Origin: an uncultured Bacteroidales bacterium
GTDB taxonomy: Bacteria > Bacteroidota > Bacteroidia > Bacteroidales > CAIWKO01
Direction: 5' to 3'
Assembly: GCA_903913285.1 (NCBI GenBank)
Contig: CAIWKO010000038.1
Location: forward strand, 1 to 64,000
DNA: 64,000 nt
In this document: piece by piece, positions 35,945 to 44,631 of the stretch
How positions within the stretch are numbered: position 1 is the stretch's first letter
How the letters are laid out: each line of letters opens with the position of its first letter
Notes under the pieces: generated by a model
Told to the model about the DNA's origin: nothing
What the model saw: only the letters and a program-made list of their open reading frames with translations
Databases searched by the model: none
Program-made: the position numbers and the translations under genes

Positions 35945-36993
35945 GATATATCGGGTTTTAAATTAGAGTTCTTCACCAATTGTCCGCAGGCCGCCAATAT
36001 GTCGGCGCCCTTACTTTTGCGTAAATTTACGATTATATTTTTGTTTTCGAGAAACTGAACAAATTTTTTGCTGTCGGCGGCCGTGCTGCTGCCAAAGGTG
36101 CCGAGCGAGGTGGCATTATACTGTATGAGGTTTATCTTCACGGGGAAGCTGCGGCAAAACTGCGCCAGTGCTGCTGCGTCTTCGGGGGCATCGTTGAGCC
36201 CGCCGAACAAAATATATTCGATGGTGATGCGGTTGCCCGTTTTGGCATGATAATGCTTCAGCGCGTCGGTGAGCATGGGCAGCGGATATTTTTGCGCCAC
36301 GGGCATCATTTGTTTGCGTTTAGCCTCGTTGGCCGAATGCAGCGAAATGGCCAGATGATACGGCAGGTTTTTGTCGGCCATGCGGATGATGGCAGGCACT
36401 ATGCCCGCTGTGGAGATGGTGATGCGTTGGGGCGAGAAATTGAGCGTGGTTTTGTCCGAAATGCGGTCGAGGGCGGTTATGGTGTTGTCGAAGTTGAGCA
36501 GGGGTTCGCCCATGCCCATCACCACGATATTGTCGAGGGTGGTTTGATATCGTGCTGCCGAAAGTTTCATCAGGCGGATAATTTGGTCGTGAATTTCGGT
36601 GAAATCCATATCGCGTACAAAGCCCATGCTGCCTGTGGCACAAAACCTGCAACCCAAAGCGCAACCTACCTGAGTTGAGATGCAGGCCGTGATGCGTCCG
36701 TCGGAAGGTATCAGCACGCTCTCTATCTTTTGGCCGTCGGCCAGCGCGAACACGAACTTGCGGGTGCCGTCGGCCGAAACTTGTTCGTCGGCAGTTTCAA
36801 GCGTATTCACCCAAAAGTCGGCCTCTAAGGCTTCGCGGAAACTCAGGGGAAGGTTGGTCATTTCGCCGAAGCTTTCGGCTTGTTTTTTCCAGATCCATTC
36901 GAACAATTGTTTGGCACGAAACGCTGGCTGGCCTTTGGCAAGGGCGTATTCGGTTATTTCGTTCAGCGAACGGTTTTTGATATGTGTTTTCAC
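35941..36993 (-). CDS. rlmN: Dual-specificity 23S rRNA/tRNA (C2) methyltransferase
   Basis: Radical-SAM enzyme that methylates C2 of A2503 in 23S rRNA and of A37 in some tRNAs. The 350 residues contain the radical-SAM cluster motif C111-ALG-C115-RF-C118 and the typical FCATGSMGFVRDM that follows. The mid-section has GMGEPLLNFDN and RITISTAGIVPAI, and a conserved Cys (ILAACGQL) near the C-terminus is the one that forms the transient protein-RNA adduct. It lies in the middle of the ade-rlmN-apt operon (12 bases from ade, overlapping apt). Confidence 0.96.
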   Translation of the reverse strand: MKTHIKNRSLNEITEYALAKGQPAFRAKQLFEWIWKKQAESFGEMTNLPLSFREALEADFWVNTLETADEQVSADGTRKFVFALADGQKIESVLIPSDGRITACISTQVGCALGCRFCATGSMGFVRDMDFTEIHDQIIRLMKLSAARYQTTLDNIVVMGMGEPLLNFDNTITALDRISDKTTLNFSPQRITISTAGIVPAIIRMADKNLPYHLAISLHSANEAKRKQMMPVAQKYPLPMLTDALKHYHAKTGNRITIEYILFGGLNDAPEDAAALAQFCRSFPVKINLIQYNATSLGTFGSSTAADSKKFVQFLENKNIIVNLRKSKGADILAACGQLVKNSNLKPDIS

Positions 36994-37005
36994 GAAGGGG
37001 TTTTT

Positions 37006-38034
37006 TTAGTGCGATTTAAATTCGCTGACAAAGGCATCCACCAGACCTAGGTAATGCTTTTTTTGTTCGGCGCTGATAAAAGATGCTTCGAAAGAGTTTT
37101 TGGCCAGCCGGATGATGTCGTCCTTTTGCAGGTTCAGGGCCTGTTGCACGGCGATGATGTTCTCGTTCAGGTAGCCGCCGAAATATGCAGGGTCGTCGGA
37201 ATTAACCGTGGCCACAATATCGTTGTCGAGAAAATGCTTCAGCGGATGTTCTTTCAGATCTTTAACCACCTGAAGCTTCAGGTTCGACAGTGGGCATAAA
37301 GTGAGCGGAATTTTATGAAGGGCAATTTTGCTGAGCAGGTGTGCGTCGTCCTTGCTGCGGTTTCCGTGGTCGATACGTTTTATCTTCAGCAGTTCGAGCG
37401 CTTCGTGAATGTAATCCACGGGGCCTTCCTCCCCTGCATGAGCCACGGGCATAAAACCGTATTGAACTGCTTTTTCGAAAACACGTCTGAACTTTTCGGG
37501 CGGGTTACCCTTTTCGGACGAATCGAGCCCGATGCCGATTATTTTATCTTTGAACGGCAAGGACTGCTCTAAAGTATCGAATGCCGAGGCCTCGTCGAGA
37601 TGGCGCAAAAAACACATGATCAATTCAACGCGGATGCCCAGAACTTTTTCAGCAGCCATGATGGCGTTGTATATTCCGTTGAAGAACACGGGAAAAGGAA
37701 CCCCGTTTTCGAGATGCGTTTGCGGGTCGAAAAATATTTCGGTATGCATGATGTGCTGGCCCGATGCTTTGGTAAGATAGGCCATGGTGAGATCGTAGAA
37801 ATCCTGTTCGGTTTTCAACACCCGCGAACCAATATAATAAATGTCGAGAAACTCCTGCAAGTTGTTAAAGTTGTAGGCAGCCTTCAGCTCGTCCACGCTC
37901 TGATATTTCAGCTTGATATGGTTGCGTTCGGCTATTTTGAACATCAGCTCAGGCTCGAAGGTGCCTTCAATATGCAGATGAAGTTCCGCTTTGGGAATTT
38001 TACAAATAAACTCAACAATATTGTTGTCTTCCAT
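37006..38034 (-). CDS. Adenine deaminase (type 2, adenosine-deaminase fold)
   Basis: Zinc hydrolase of the adenosine/AMP deaminase superfamily, 342 residues. Metal and catalytic motifs: AELHLHIEG (14-22), HAGEEGP, IDHGNRS and NSDDPAYFGG. The segments FNNLQEFLDIYY, TEQDFYDLT, FFDPQTH and SDDPAYFGGY are those of the adenine deaminase type 2 group (yeast Aah1, Pseudomonas PA0148) rather than of adenosine deaminase, so the likely reaction is adenine to hypoxanthine plus ammonia. Most automatic labels would call it adenosine deaminase. It heads a minus-strand operon with rlmN and apt; a terminator at 38055-38081 isolates it from the gene upstream. Confidence 0.85.
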   Translation of the reverse strand: MEDNNIVEFICKIPKAELHLHIEGTFEPELMFKIAERNHIKLKYQSVDELKAAYNFNNLQEFLDIYYIGSRVLKTEQDFYDLTMAYLTKASGQHIMHTEIFFDPQTHLENGVPFPVFFNGIYNAIMAAEKVLGIRVELIMCFLRHLDEASAFDTLEQSLPFKDKIIGIGLDSSEKGNPPEKFRRVFEKAVQYGFMPVAHAGEEGPVDYIHEALELLKIKRIDHGNRSKDDAHLLSKIALHKIPLTLCPLSNLKLQVVKDLKEHPLKHFLDNDIVATVNSDDPAYFGGYLNENIIAVQQALNLQKDDIIRLAKNSFEASFISAEQKKHYLGLVDAFVSEFKSH

Positions 38035-38054
38035 TCCGATAGTTTTTTACAAAG

Positions 38055-38081
38055 ATAAAAAAAGCGGAAGTTTTTCCGCTT
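38055..38081 (-). terminator. Rho-independent terminator of the DUF4468 gene
   Basis: On the minus strand AAGCGGAA-AAAC-TTCCGCTT hairpin followed by a run of seven T (plus-strand A-run 38057-38063). It lies 33 bases after the stop at 38115 and before the ade operon. Confidence 0.85.
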
Positions 38082-38114
38082 ATAAATAGTTGAACTGTGC
38101 TAATTCCCTGAATT

Positions 38115-38660
38115 TTACCATTGGTCGGGCACGGCCACTTTCGGCACCATGCCTTTCTTCAGGCTGGCTATCATATCATATACCCAGGTGTTCACCTGCT
38201 TCAGATATTCTTCGTTGGCTGGAGAATATTGCGGGTCTTTTTTATCGAGCCAGCGTTCGAGCGGGAATTTAGAGGTAGCTTCCACCGAAAAGTCGGTAAA
38301 AATATAACGGTATTTGTTGGGTTTGAATTCTAATTTCAGGGTATAGATTATCACTCCTACATCCGTTTTCTGACCTTTAGTATCGGTGTTGTATATCTTG
38401 AAGCGATGGCGAATGACCAGTTTGCCGTTTTCGGGTTCGCGCACCGTGGTGGCTTCGTTGGGGTTTTTGTAGTTGGCGTTAATCCAGGCAATGGCGGTAT
38501 TATAAAGTTTGTTCATATCGCCTTCCTGCTGCACCACTTCTTTATAAGTGATGAGTTTGGTGTTCGAGTCGATGGGAACTGCAACGGTTTGCGCACGGCC
38601 CGTCAGAGAAATGCAGGTTAATACCATTGAAAATGCTATGATGGCGGGATATTTTTTCAT
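38115..38660 (-). CDS. DUF4468 domain-containing exported protein
   Basis: A 181-residue secreted protein: signal peptide ending SLTGRAQ (about 24). The mature domain has the DUF4468 pattern: an opening ITYKEVVQQEGDMNKLYNTA, internal IRHRFKIYNT, and a closing YRYIFTDFSVE. The fold in known members is a TBP-like sheet-helix domain of unknown role, common in Bacteroidota periplasms. It has its own promoter with both boxes and its own terminator, so it is a single-gene unit between the M23 peptidase and the ade operon. Confidence 0.85.
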   Translation of the reverse strand: MKKYPAIIAFSMVLTCISLTGRAQTVAVPIDSNTKLITYKEVVQQEGDMNKLYNTAIAWINANYKNPNEATTVREPENGKLVIRHRFKIYNTDTKGQKTDVGVIIYTLKLEFKPNKYRYIFTDFSVEATSKFPLERWLDKKDPQYSPANEEYLKQVNTWVYDMIASLKKGMVPKVAVPDQW

Positions 38661-38681
38661 TGTCGTGTTATTTTAATTCAA

Positions 38682-38710
38682 CAAATTTAAAGCTTTTACT
38701 CAATTGCAAA
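38682..38710 (-). promoter_or_regulatory. Promoter of the DUF4468 gene
   Basis: Minus strand: TTTG (38707-38710), 17-base spacer, then TAAATTTG (38682-38689), 21 bases before the ATG at 38660. Both Bacteroidota promoter boxes are exact. Confidence 0.6.
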
Positions 38711-38738
38711 CAAAAATTAAACCAATTATCATTTAGTC

Positions 38739-40448
38739 TTAAAAGTTCAGAACGGTTTTAAACACGCGCAGGTTTTTCATTTTATCCGTTACACTAAGCT
38801 CCACATCGTTGTTGCCGCTTTTAAACTGCGAAGCATCCACCTTGTAGGTGAGCATATCCGATTTGGCATCGAAAACCGCCAACACCCAGACTCCGTTTAT
38901 TGTGAGCGTGTAAGTGTCGATACCCGAGAAATCGTCGGTTATTTTAATTTTAAGGGCTTCGTCGGGAAATACCTTTTTGGCTGCCGAAAACCCTTGAGGA
39001 ACAATTTCGGGAGCCACAGTGTCGGCCATGATACAATAATTTCCGAAGCGTTTTATCTTGGCAGATAAATATCCGTTGGCCCAATCGCTTTTCACATACG
39101 AGAACGACTTTTCGGTGATCTCTGCAATGGTCAGCTTCAATTGGAGTTTTGCGTCGGGTTCTTTGTCGGGCTTAATTTTTAACGAAACATACGAATGGAT
39201 CGGTGTAAGGCGATTATGGATCTGATAAATCCGTGAATAGGTTCGGGCATTCCCTTCGAGAGCTTTAAAATCGAAGTAAATGGAATCGTAAAGAGCATCG
39301 GAGGGCAGGTCAACGATAACATTGTCGGTATCAAAATGTTCATTCAGGCCGTAGCGGAAAAGCGGCATGGTGTTCTTCGGCTGCTTCGCGATCTGATCGC
39401 TTGGTGTTTTTGATCTCACGAGTTGTTCCACGGTTGAAACATTTCCCTGAAAGTTGTAAACAAAGAACTTTACACGGTGCAAAGCAGTATCGTTAAAAAA
39501 CCAAATACCATTGTTGACAGCGCTGATATTATTAAACAGGCGGTTGCCGGGGGCTACATAAGTTTGTATGATCCTTTTGCCGTGTAAAACATATTCTGGA
39601 TAATCTATTAGGGCATTGATATATCTGCCGTCGTCGAAGCTCAGCGAATCGAAATTCAGATCAAAAACAGGTACCGAATCTACAGTAACTTTCAGGGCAT
39701 ATATTCCGCAATTGCCGACATGATTGATGTTGTCGATAGCCGATATGCCAAACCAGGTGTTGCCCGAGACCGTTAAGGTGTCATCGTTTTTGGGTTTAAA
39801 GCCGGTTTTTGTATTTTCAACTTCAACATCGGTTCTGTATCTCCCCAGAGAGGTGTTCGAATAAAAAGCTATTTTTTCGATAGCAGGTTCGGTCTTAACG
39901 GGAGAAAATTCGTAAAAATATAGCGGATTGATGGGTAGTTCGGTTCGTGCGTTGCGTATCTCGAAATGCAGATGTGGCCCCGACGAAACGCCTGTATTTC
40001 CCGAATATCCTATAATATCGCCTTTTTTAATGCGAAATAAAGCAGGGTTCGGGAACAATTCTATTTCGAAGGTTTTTTGCTCGTATTGCTTTCGCTTCAC
40101 ATAATCTTCCACCACCACATTATATTCGTTCAGATGGGCATAAACCGACACGAAACCATTGGCATGAGTTACATAAATAGCCTTTCCATAGCCCGACGAA
40201 GATATTTTGATGCGCGAAACATAACCATCGCCAATGCAAAAAACGTTAAGGTTTTCTTTGTTCTGTGTAGAAAAATCAATACCCGTATGAAAATGGTCGG
40301 GGCGAAATTCGCCGAATGTCCCGCTGATGACAGGAGGAATTTCTAATGGAAATCTGAAATTGTTTTTAGTGAACCCTGTTTGTGAAAAAACCGAAGAAAC
40401 GCCGCATAGAAAACAAAAACAAACAGAAAAGTATTTATTAAAATTCAA
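38739..40448 (-). CDS. M23-family peptidase (LytM-type) with C-terminal extension
   Basis: A 569-residue exported zinc peptidase, likely a peptidoglycan endopeptidase or regulator. Signal peptide ends SSVFSQ (about 22). The M23 core is at residues 30-175: HFHTGIDF (metal His and Asp), GYGKAIYVTHANGFVSVYAHL, and GNTGVSSGPHLHFEI (HxH). All metal ligands appear intact. Residues 180-569 are beta-rich with no recognised domain. It follows the protease-like/TPR gene by 16 bases in the same direction and probably shares its transcript. Confidence 0.92.
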   Translation of the reverse strand: MNFNKYFSVCFCFLCGVSSVFSQTGFTKNNFRFPLEIPPVISGTFGEFRPDHFHTGIDFSTQNKENLNVFCIGDGYVSRIKISSSGYGKAIYVTHANGFVSVYAHLNEYNVVVEDYVKRKQYEQKTFEIELFPNPALFRIKKGDIIGYSGNTGVSSGPHLHFEIRNARTELPINPLYFYEFSPVKTEPAIEKIAFYSNTSLGRYRTDVEVENTKTGFKPKNDDTLTVSGNTWFGISAIDNINHVGNCGIYALKVTVDSVPVFDLNFDSLSFDDGRYINALIDYPEYVLHGKRIIQTYVAPGNRLFNNISAVNNGIWFFNDTALHRVKFFVYNFQGNVSTVEQLVRSKTPSDQIAKQPKNTMPLFRYGLNEHFDTDNVIVDLPSDALYDSIYFDFKALEGNARTYSRIYQIHNRLTPIHSYVSLKIKPDKEPDAKLQLKLTIAEITEKSFSYVKSDWANGYLSAKIKRFGNYCIMADTVAPEIVPQGFSAAKKVFPDEALKIKITDDFSGIDTYTLTINGVWVLAVFDAKSDMLTYKVDASQFKSGNNDVELSVTDKMKNLRVFKTVLNF

Positions 40449-40464
40449 TGTAATAGTTTTAGAA

Positions 40465-41484
40465 TTACTCCATATCGCAATACTTCTCTATCAACTTAAA
40501 GGCCGGATTGTATCCTTTTTCATACGACAGCTTCCAGTCTTCACAGGCACCGACCTTGTCGCCGAGCTCAGCTTTGCAAACACCCCGCATATCATAAACT
40601 TCGGCAAATTCGGGTTGCAACTCAATTGCTTTGTTGAAATCTTCCAACGCATCCTTATAACGTAGTTGAAAACATTTTGCCTGCCCCCTGAAAGCGTATG
40701 CATCGGCATCGTCTGGATTTAAGCGGATGAGCATGGTGAATTTTTCGATGGCGCTGCCATATTCTTTTTGATTTATGCGTAAGATTCCCTGATCGAGAAT
40801 TTCCTGTGCTGTTTTGTTCTTCACCTGTATGGCAACGGTGTGTTTGTTCTTGTTCTCGAAAAGCGATATCAGTTGGTCCGGATCTTTCAATGCTCCGGTA
40901 TCTTTCAGAACTTTCATCAGTTTTTCGGAAGGAATGGCAAAGCTGATCGCAGCATCTTCGATGGGTGGACTCACCGACATGCCCGTCACATTACCTGCCG
41001 AATCCAACACAGGCATCCCTGCCGTTTGAAGCTGTGAACCTGCTTCAAGCAGAAGCAGTTTAAAAGCTCCATAATCCTTAACTTCTTTCAGTTTGCCCTG
41101 CAGCATCTCGGGCTTCTCGTTATAGACCCTTTTCAACAAAACAATTTTTTGATCCGGTATGGGTGAATATGTTGCCATCGAAACCGGAACCGTGCTGTCG
41201 CTTTTAATTTTCAGAAGCACCACATCGTTATCTGCATCCACGGCTGTGTATCCGAGAATACCTGTTGTTTTTCCGTTACTGAACAATACCTGACCGTTTT
41301 TATATTTTCCGATGGTGGTTACGATGGTGTTTTTTGATATCAAAAAACCAAAATTGATCTTGGCATCACTTTTTATTACAACCAATGATGGAACTATTTT
41401 TTGTAAAACAGCTGATTTATCCTGCGAAAAAGCTGAAAGACTTAAAATAGCACCAATAAAAATCAAAGTTAGTATTCGTTTCAT
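40465..41484 (-). CDS. Trypsin-fold pseudo-protease with TPR repeats
   Basis: A 339-residue exported protein from the ATG at 41484 (signal MKRILTLIFIGAILSLSAFS; an upstream ATG adds 25 unlikely residues). Residues 25-190 have the S1C/HtrA-like chymotrypsin pattern, but the catalytic His position reads TTIGKY instead of TNxHV, and the Ser position reads TAGMPVLD instead of SGGPVL. The Asp (ADNDVVLLKI) remains. It is therefore probably inactive. Residues 225-335 hold about three TPR units (INQKEYGSAIEKFTMLIRLN, YKDALEDFNKAIELQPEF), which bind partners. The pairing with an M23 peptidase suggests a scaffold or regulator in the envelope. Confidence 0.8.
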   Translation of the reverse strand: MKRILTLIFIGAILSLSAFSQDKSAVLQKIVPSLVVIKSDAKINFGFLISKNTIVTTIGKYKNGQVLFSNGKTTGILGYTAVDADNDVVLLKIKSDSTVPVSMATYSPIPDQKIVLLKRVYNEKPEMLQGKLKEVKDYGAFKLLLLEAGSQLQTAGMPVLDSAGNVTGMSVSPPIEDAAISFAIPSEKLMKVLKDTGALKDPDQLISLFENKNKHTVAIQVKNKTAQEILDQGILRINQKEYGSAIEKFTMLIRLNPDDADAYAFRGQAKCFQLRYKDALEDFNKAIELQPEFAEVYDMRGVCKAELGDKVGACEDWKLSYEKGYNPAFKLIEKYCDME

Positions 41485-41643
41485 GCTAATTTTTTTTTCA
41501 AAGTTATACCAATATCCCAGATGAAACAAGAAATCAGGAAATATTTTCAATAATTTCACAAAAGAAACGAAAATAACTGCCCTTAAATTATAATTTGTGT
41601 ATAAAAAGTATCTGTTTTTACGTTTAATAAATAATACTTAATA

Positions 41644-41651
41644 TAAATTTG
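41644..41651 (+). promoter_or_regulatory. Candidate -7 box of the AsmA-like gene
   Basis: TAAATTTG, 14 bases before the GTG start at 41665; exact TAnnTTTG. No -33 box. Confidence 0.4.
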
Positions 41652-41664
41652 CATAAAAAATCCC

Positions 41665-44274
41665 GTGAAAAAATTCAGTTTACGGATAAGGAACCCCAAA
41701 ATAGCGAAGCGGCTCAAAAAAACGGCCATTTCGCTCCTGATAATTCTGTCGGTTTTTGGGTGTATCGGGATATTTCTGGGATATTATTATGAAGATACCG
41801 TTAAGCGTATTATCATCAGTGAGCTCAATAAGCGGTTAAATACCGAACTTATTGTTCAAAATGTTGACCGCGACATTCAATTCTCTATTTTTAAGAAATT
41901 CCCTTATGCTTCCGTAAGTTTCAATAACGTGGTCATGCTGGATGCCATAAAAGACAAAAAGAATAAAAAGAATCTGTTGGAGGCAAAAACCGTTTACCTG
42001 CAATTGAGCATCTGGGATATGATCTTCGGAGAATATCACATCAAGAAGATAGAGATCAGCGATGCAACGGTTACACTAAGAACCTATAAAGACCGCAGCG
42101 ACAATTACCATTTCTGGAAACCATCCACCGATACTACTCCTTCTAATTTTGCATTCGACCTTCAGAAAGTTTGGTTGAACAAAGTTCGGGTATCGTATCT
42201 CGATTACGGGCTGCGTCAAAACTTTTCCGTTGTTGCCAAAGATGTGATGTTTAAAGGCGATTTCTCTGAAGAGAACTATAACATGAAGATCGACGGCGAT
42301 ATTTATGTGTATAAAATAAAATCGGGCGACGATCTGTATCTTGCGAACAAAAATACTACGGTTGAAGTATTGTTGAACGTGAATAGTAAGCAGAAAAATC
42401 TTTTGTTCGAAAAGGCCCGGATCGATATCGGGAATATGGTTTTTTCGCTTAGCGGGAATATTTCGTATGCAGAAAATGAAACGTATACTAACCTCCAGAT
42501 CGAAGGGAAGAAGATGCAGCTGCAATCATTTATTAACGAACTTCCGCCACAATATTCCTCACACTTCAACGGTTACGAATGCAAGGGCGATTTCTATTTT
42601 CAGGCCGCCATAAAAGGTTATGTCGGCAGCACCTCCACTCCGGGAATAGTTGTTTCGTTCGGGTTAAACAACGGCGAAATTGTCCGCTCCGAAAACTCTA
42701 TTGCTTTAAAAAATGTTGGTTTCAAAGCATCCTACACCAATGGAGCACAACACGACGGTCAGACATCGTATTTAAAGATCGGCGGGTTTTCTTCGACCCT
42801 TAGCGATGGAACCGTCAACGGGTACTTTTCGATACGAAACTTTTTGAAACCCGAAATTGAACTTAATTTCTCGGCCAATCTGGGATTGAAAGATCTGGTC
42901 AGTTTCTTAAAAATAGATACAGTTGAATCGGGTGAGGGCAGAATGATCATGCAGGCGAATTTCAAAGGAACCATAGAGAACGCTGATAAGTTCACCATCA
43001 AAGATTTTATCGGCAGCACCACTTCGGGCAAAATGCAACTGCAAAATGCCAACATCATTATGAAAGGCAAGCAGCAGAAATTTACCAATCTGAACGGCAA
43101 CTTCATTTTTAACAATAATGATGTGGAGTCGCAAAATTTCACCGGTAGTTACATGTCGAACGATTTCTCCCTGCAGGGGCATTTCAAGAATATTTTCCCG
43201 TATCTGTTTCTCGAGCATCAAAATCTTATTATTGACGCCAATCTCGTTTCGCAGAACATCGACATGGGCGAGATCCTGAAGTTTTCGGAAGGCAAGAAAG
43301 ATACGGTTTACAAACTAATATTGCCCGACAATATCAACTTCAATCTGTCTTTACAGGTTAAAAAGTTTGTCTTTAATAAGTTCACGGCTACCAACATTTC
43401 GGGTATCATACAGATGAAAAACAGGCAGCTGGTGGCCAAAGATATTTCGTTGCAGGCTGTGAACGGCAAAATAGATTTCACCGGGCTTGTTGACGGTTCG
43501 CAACCCGACAAACTATTGATAAGCTTCGATGCTTCCGTTAAAAAAGTGAATATCCAGCGATTGTTCAACGAACTGAACAATCTGGGACAAAAAAGTCTGC
43601 AGGATAAGAACATCAAAGGGGTGCTGACCGCCGATGTGCAGTTTGCCTCGGTATGGTCGTCTACCTTCAAGGTTGAAAAGCCCACCATTTATACCAATGC
43701 CACTATCACAATCGAAAACGGGGAACTGATCGATTATGAACCCCTGAAAGGATTGTCGAAATACCTTAAAAACAGAGATCTTTCGCACGTGGTGTTCCAA
43801 ACGTTAAAAAACACCATCGTCATCAAAGACCAGCTTATCACCATCCCCGACATGGAAATAAACAGCACCGCTATCGACTTTAAACTAAACGGCACACACG
43901 GTTTCGACCAAACCATCGACTATCATCTGGCCGTATTGGTATCGCAACTCCGGAGCAGCGGCGAAAACAAGAACAACGTGATAAAAGACATCGGGCAAAT
44001 TGAAGACGACGGGCTTCACAAAGAAAAATACTTCTTCAGAATAACAGGCACCGTTGATAAACCCATTTATCACACCCTCGACAAGGAAGGCATCAAACAG
44101 AACATCAAGAGCAACCTGAGCAAAGAAAAAGAAAATCTGAAAACTATTTTAAACCGCGAATTCGGCTGGTTCAAGAAAGACAGCGTTGTGAACAAAAACG
44201 TTAAACCGAAAGATAAATACGATTTCAACGTCATCTGGGACGAAGATGATCCGAAAGATAAGAAAGAAAAATAG
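41665..44274 (+). CDS. AsmA-like envelope protein
   Basis: An 869-residue protein with one N-terminal transmembrane helix (AISLLIILSVFGCIGIFLGY, about 22-41) and a very long periplasmic beta-rich body. The N-terminal NTELIVQNVDRDIQFSIFKKFPYASV and the C-terminal repeat-like region (LKDLVSFLKIDT through GTVDKPIYHTL, 420-800) fit the AsmA/TamB-type group of bridge proteins that move lipids across the periplasm or assist outer-membrane assembly. It ends in a charged Lys-rich tail. The start codon is GTG. It lies 99 bases before the acyl carrier protein gene on the same strand; joint regulation is possible but not shown. Confidence 0.85.
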   Translation: MKKFSLRIRNPKIAKRLKKTAISLLIILSVFGCIGIFLGYYYEDTVKRIIISELNKRLNTELIVQNVDRDIQFSIFKKFPYASVSFNNVVMLDAIKDKKNKKNLLEAKTVYLQLSIWDMIFGEYHIKKIEISDATVTLRTYKDRSDNYHFWKPSTDTTPSNFAFDLQKVWLNKVRVSYLDYGLRQNFSVVAKDVMFKGDFSEENYNMKIDGDIYVYKIKSGDDLYLANKNTTVEVLLNVNSKQKNLLFEKARIDIGNMVFSLSGNISYAENETYTNLQIEGKKMQLQSFINELPPQYSSHFNGYECKGDFYFQAAIKGYVGSTSTPGIVVSFGLNNGEIVRSENSIALKNVGFKASYTNGAQHDGQTSYLKIGGFSSTLSDGTVNGYFSIRNFLKPEIELNFSANLGLKDLVSFLKIDTVESGEGRMIMQANFKGTIENADKFTIKDFIGSTTSGKMQLQNANIIMKGKQQKFTNLNGNFIFNNNDVESQNFTGSYMSNDFSLQGHFKNIFPYLFLEHQNLIIDANLVSQNIDMGEILKFSEGKKDTVYKLILPDNINFNLSLQVKKFVFNKFTATNISGIIQMKNRQLVAKDISLQAVNGKIDFTGLVDGSQPDKLLISFDASVKKVNIQRLFNELNNLGQKSLQDKNIKGVLTADVQFASVWSSTFKVEKPTIYTNATITIENGELIDYEPLKGLSKYLKNRDLSHVVFQTLKNTIVIKDQLITIPDMEINSTAIDFKLNGTHGFDQTIDYHLAVLVSQLRSSGENKNNVIKDIGQIEDDGLHKEKYFFRITGTVDKPIYHTLDKEGIKQNIKSNLSKEKENLKTILNREFGWFKKDSVVNKNVKPKDKYDFNVIWDEDDPKDKKEK

Positions 44275-44373
44275 CAACTTAGCCCGAAAGCCTGCCGAAT
44301 AAAAACTACATTATTTTGTTATGTTCTAAATTATTACGACCTTTGCACCTATTTTTTAAAATCCTGCACAATT

Positions 44374-44619
44374 ATGCAATACGACGAAATTAAATCCCGC
44401 TTGAATAAAGTCTTCTGTACAGTTTTTAAAGACAATACCATTGTCATTACCGAAGAAACCACGGCCAATGATATTGAGAAATGGGATTCGTTGACCCATT
44501 TGATGTTAATTTCAGCCACCGAAACCGAATTTGGCATTAAGTTTAAACTGAAAGAACTTATTGCCATGAAAAACGTGGGTGATTTTATGAAATCCATTGA
44601 AACCAAGCTTGCTGTTTAA
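44374..44619 (+). CDS. Dedicated acyl carrier protein
   Basis: An 81-residue acyl carrier protein. The phosphopantetheine attachment serine is S39 in KWDSLTHLML; the surrounding helices (MQYDEIKSRLNKVF, LKELIAMKNVGDFMKSI) are typical. It is not the fatty-acid acpP (which is more acidic and sits with fab genes), and it is not beside any synthase. Instead it precedes two SGNH proteins and an MBOAT acyltransferase with only a 12-base gap, so it probably carries the acyl group used by that cassette, like DltC in the Dlt system. Confidence 0.92.
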   Translation: MQYDEIKSRLNKVFCTVFKDNTIVITEETTANDIEKWDSLTHLMLISATETEFGIKFKLKELIAMKNVGDFMKSIETKLAV

Positions 44620-44631
44620 ACCTGTTCTGTT

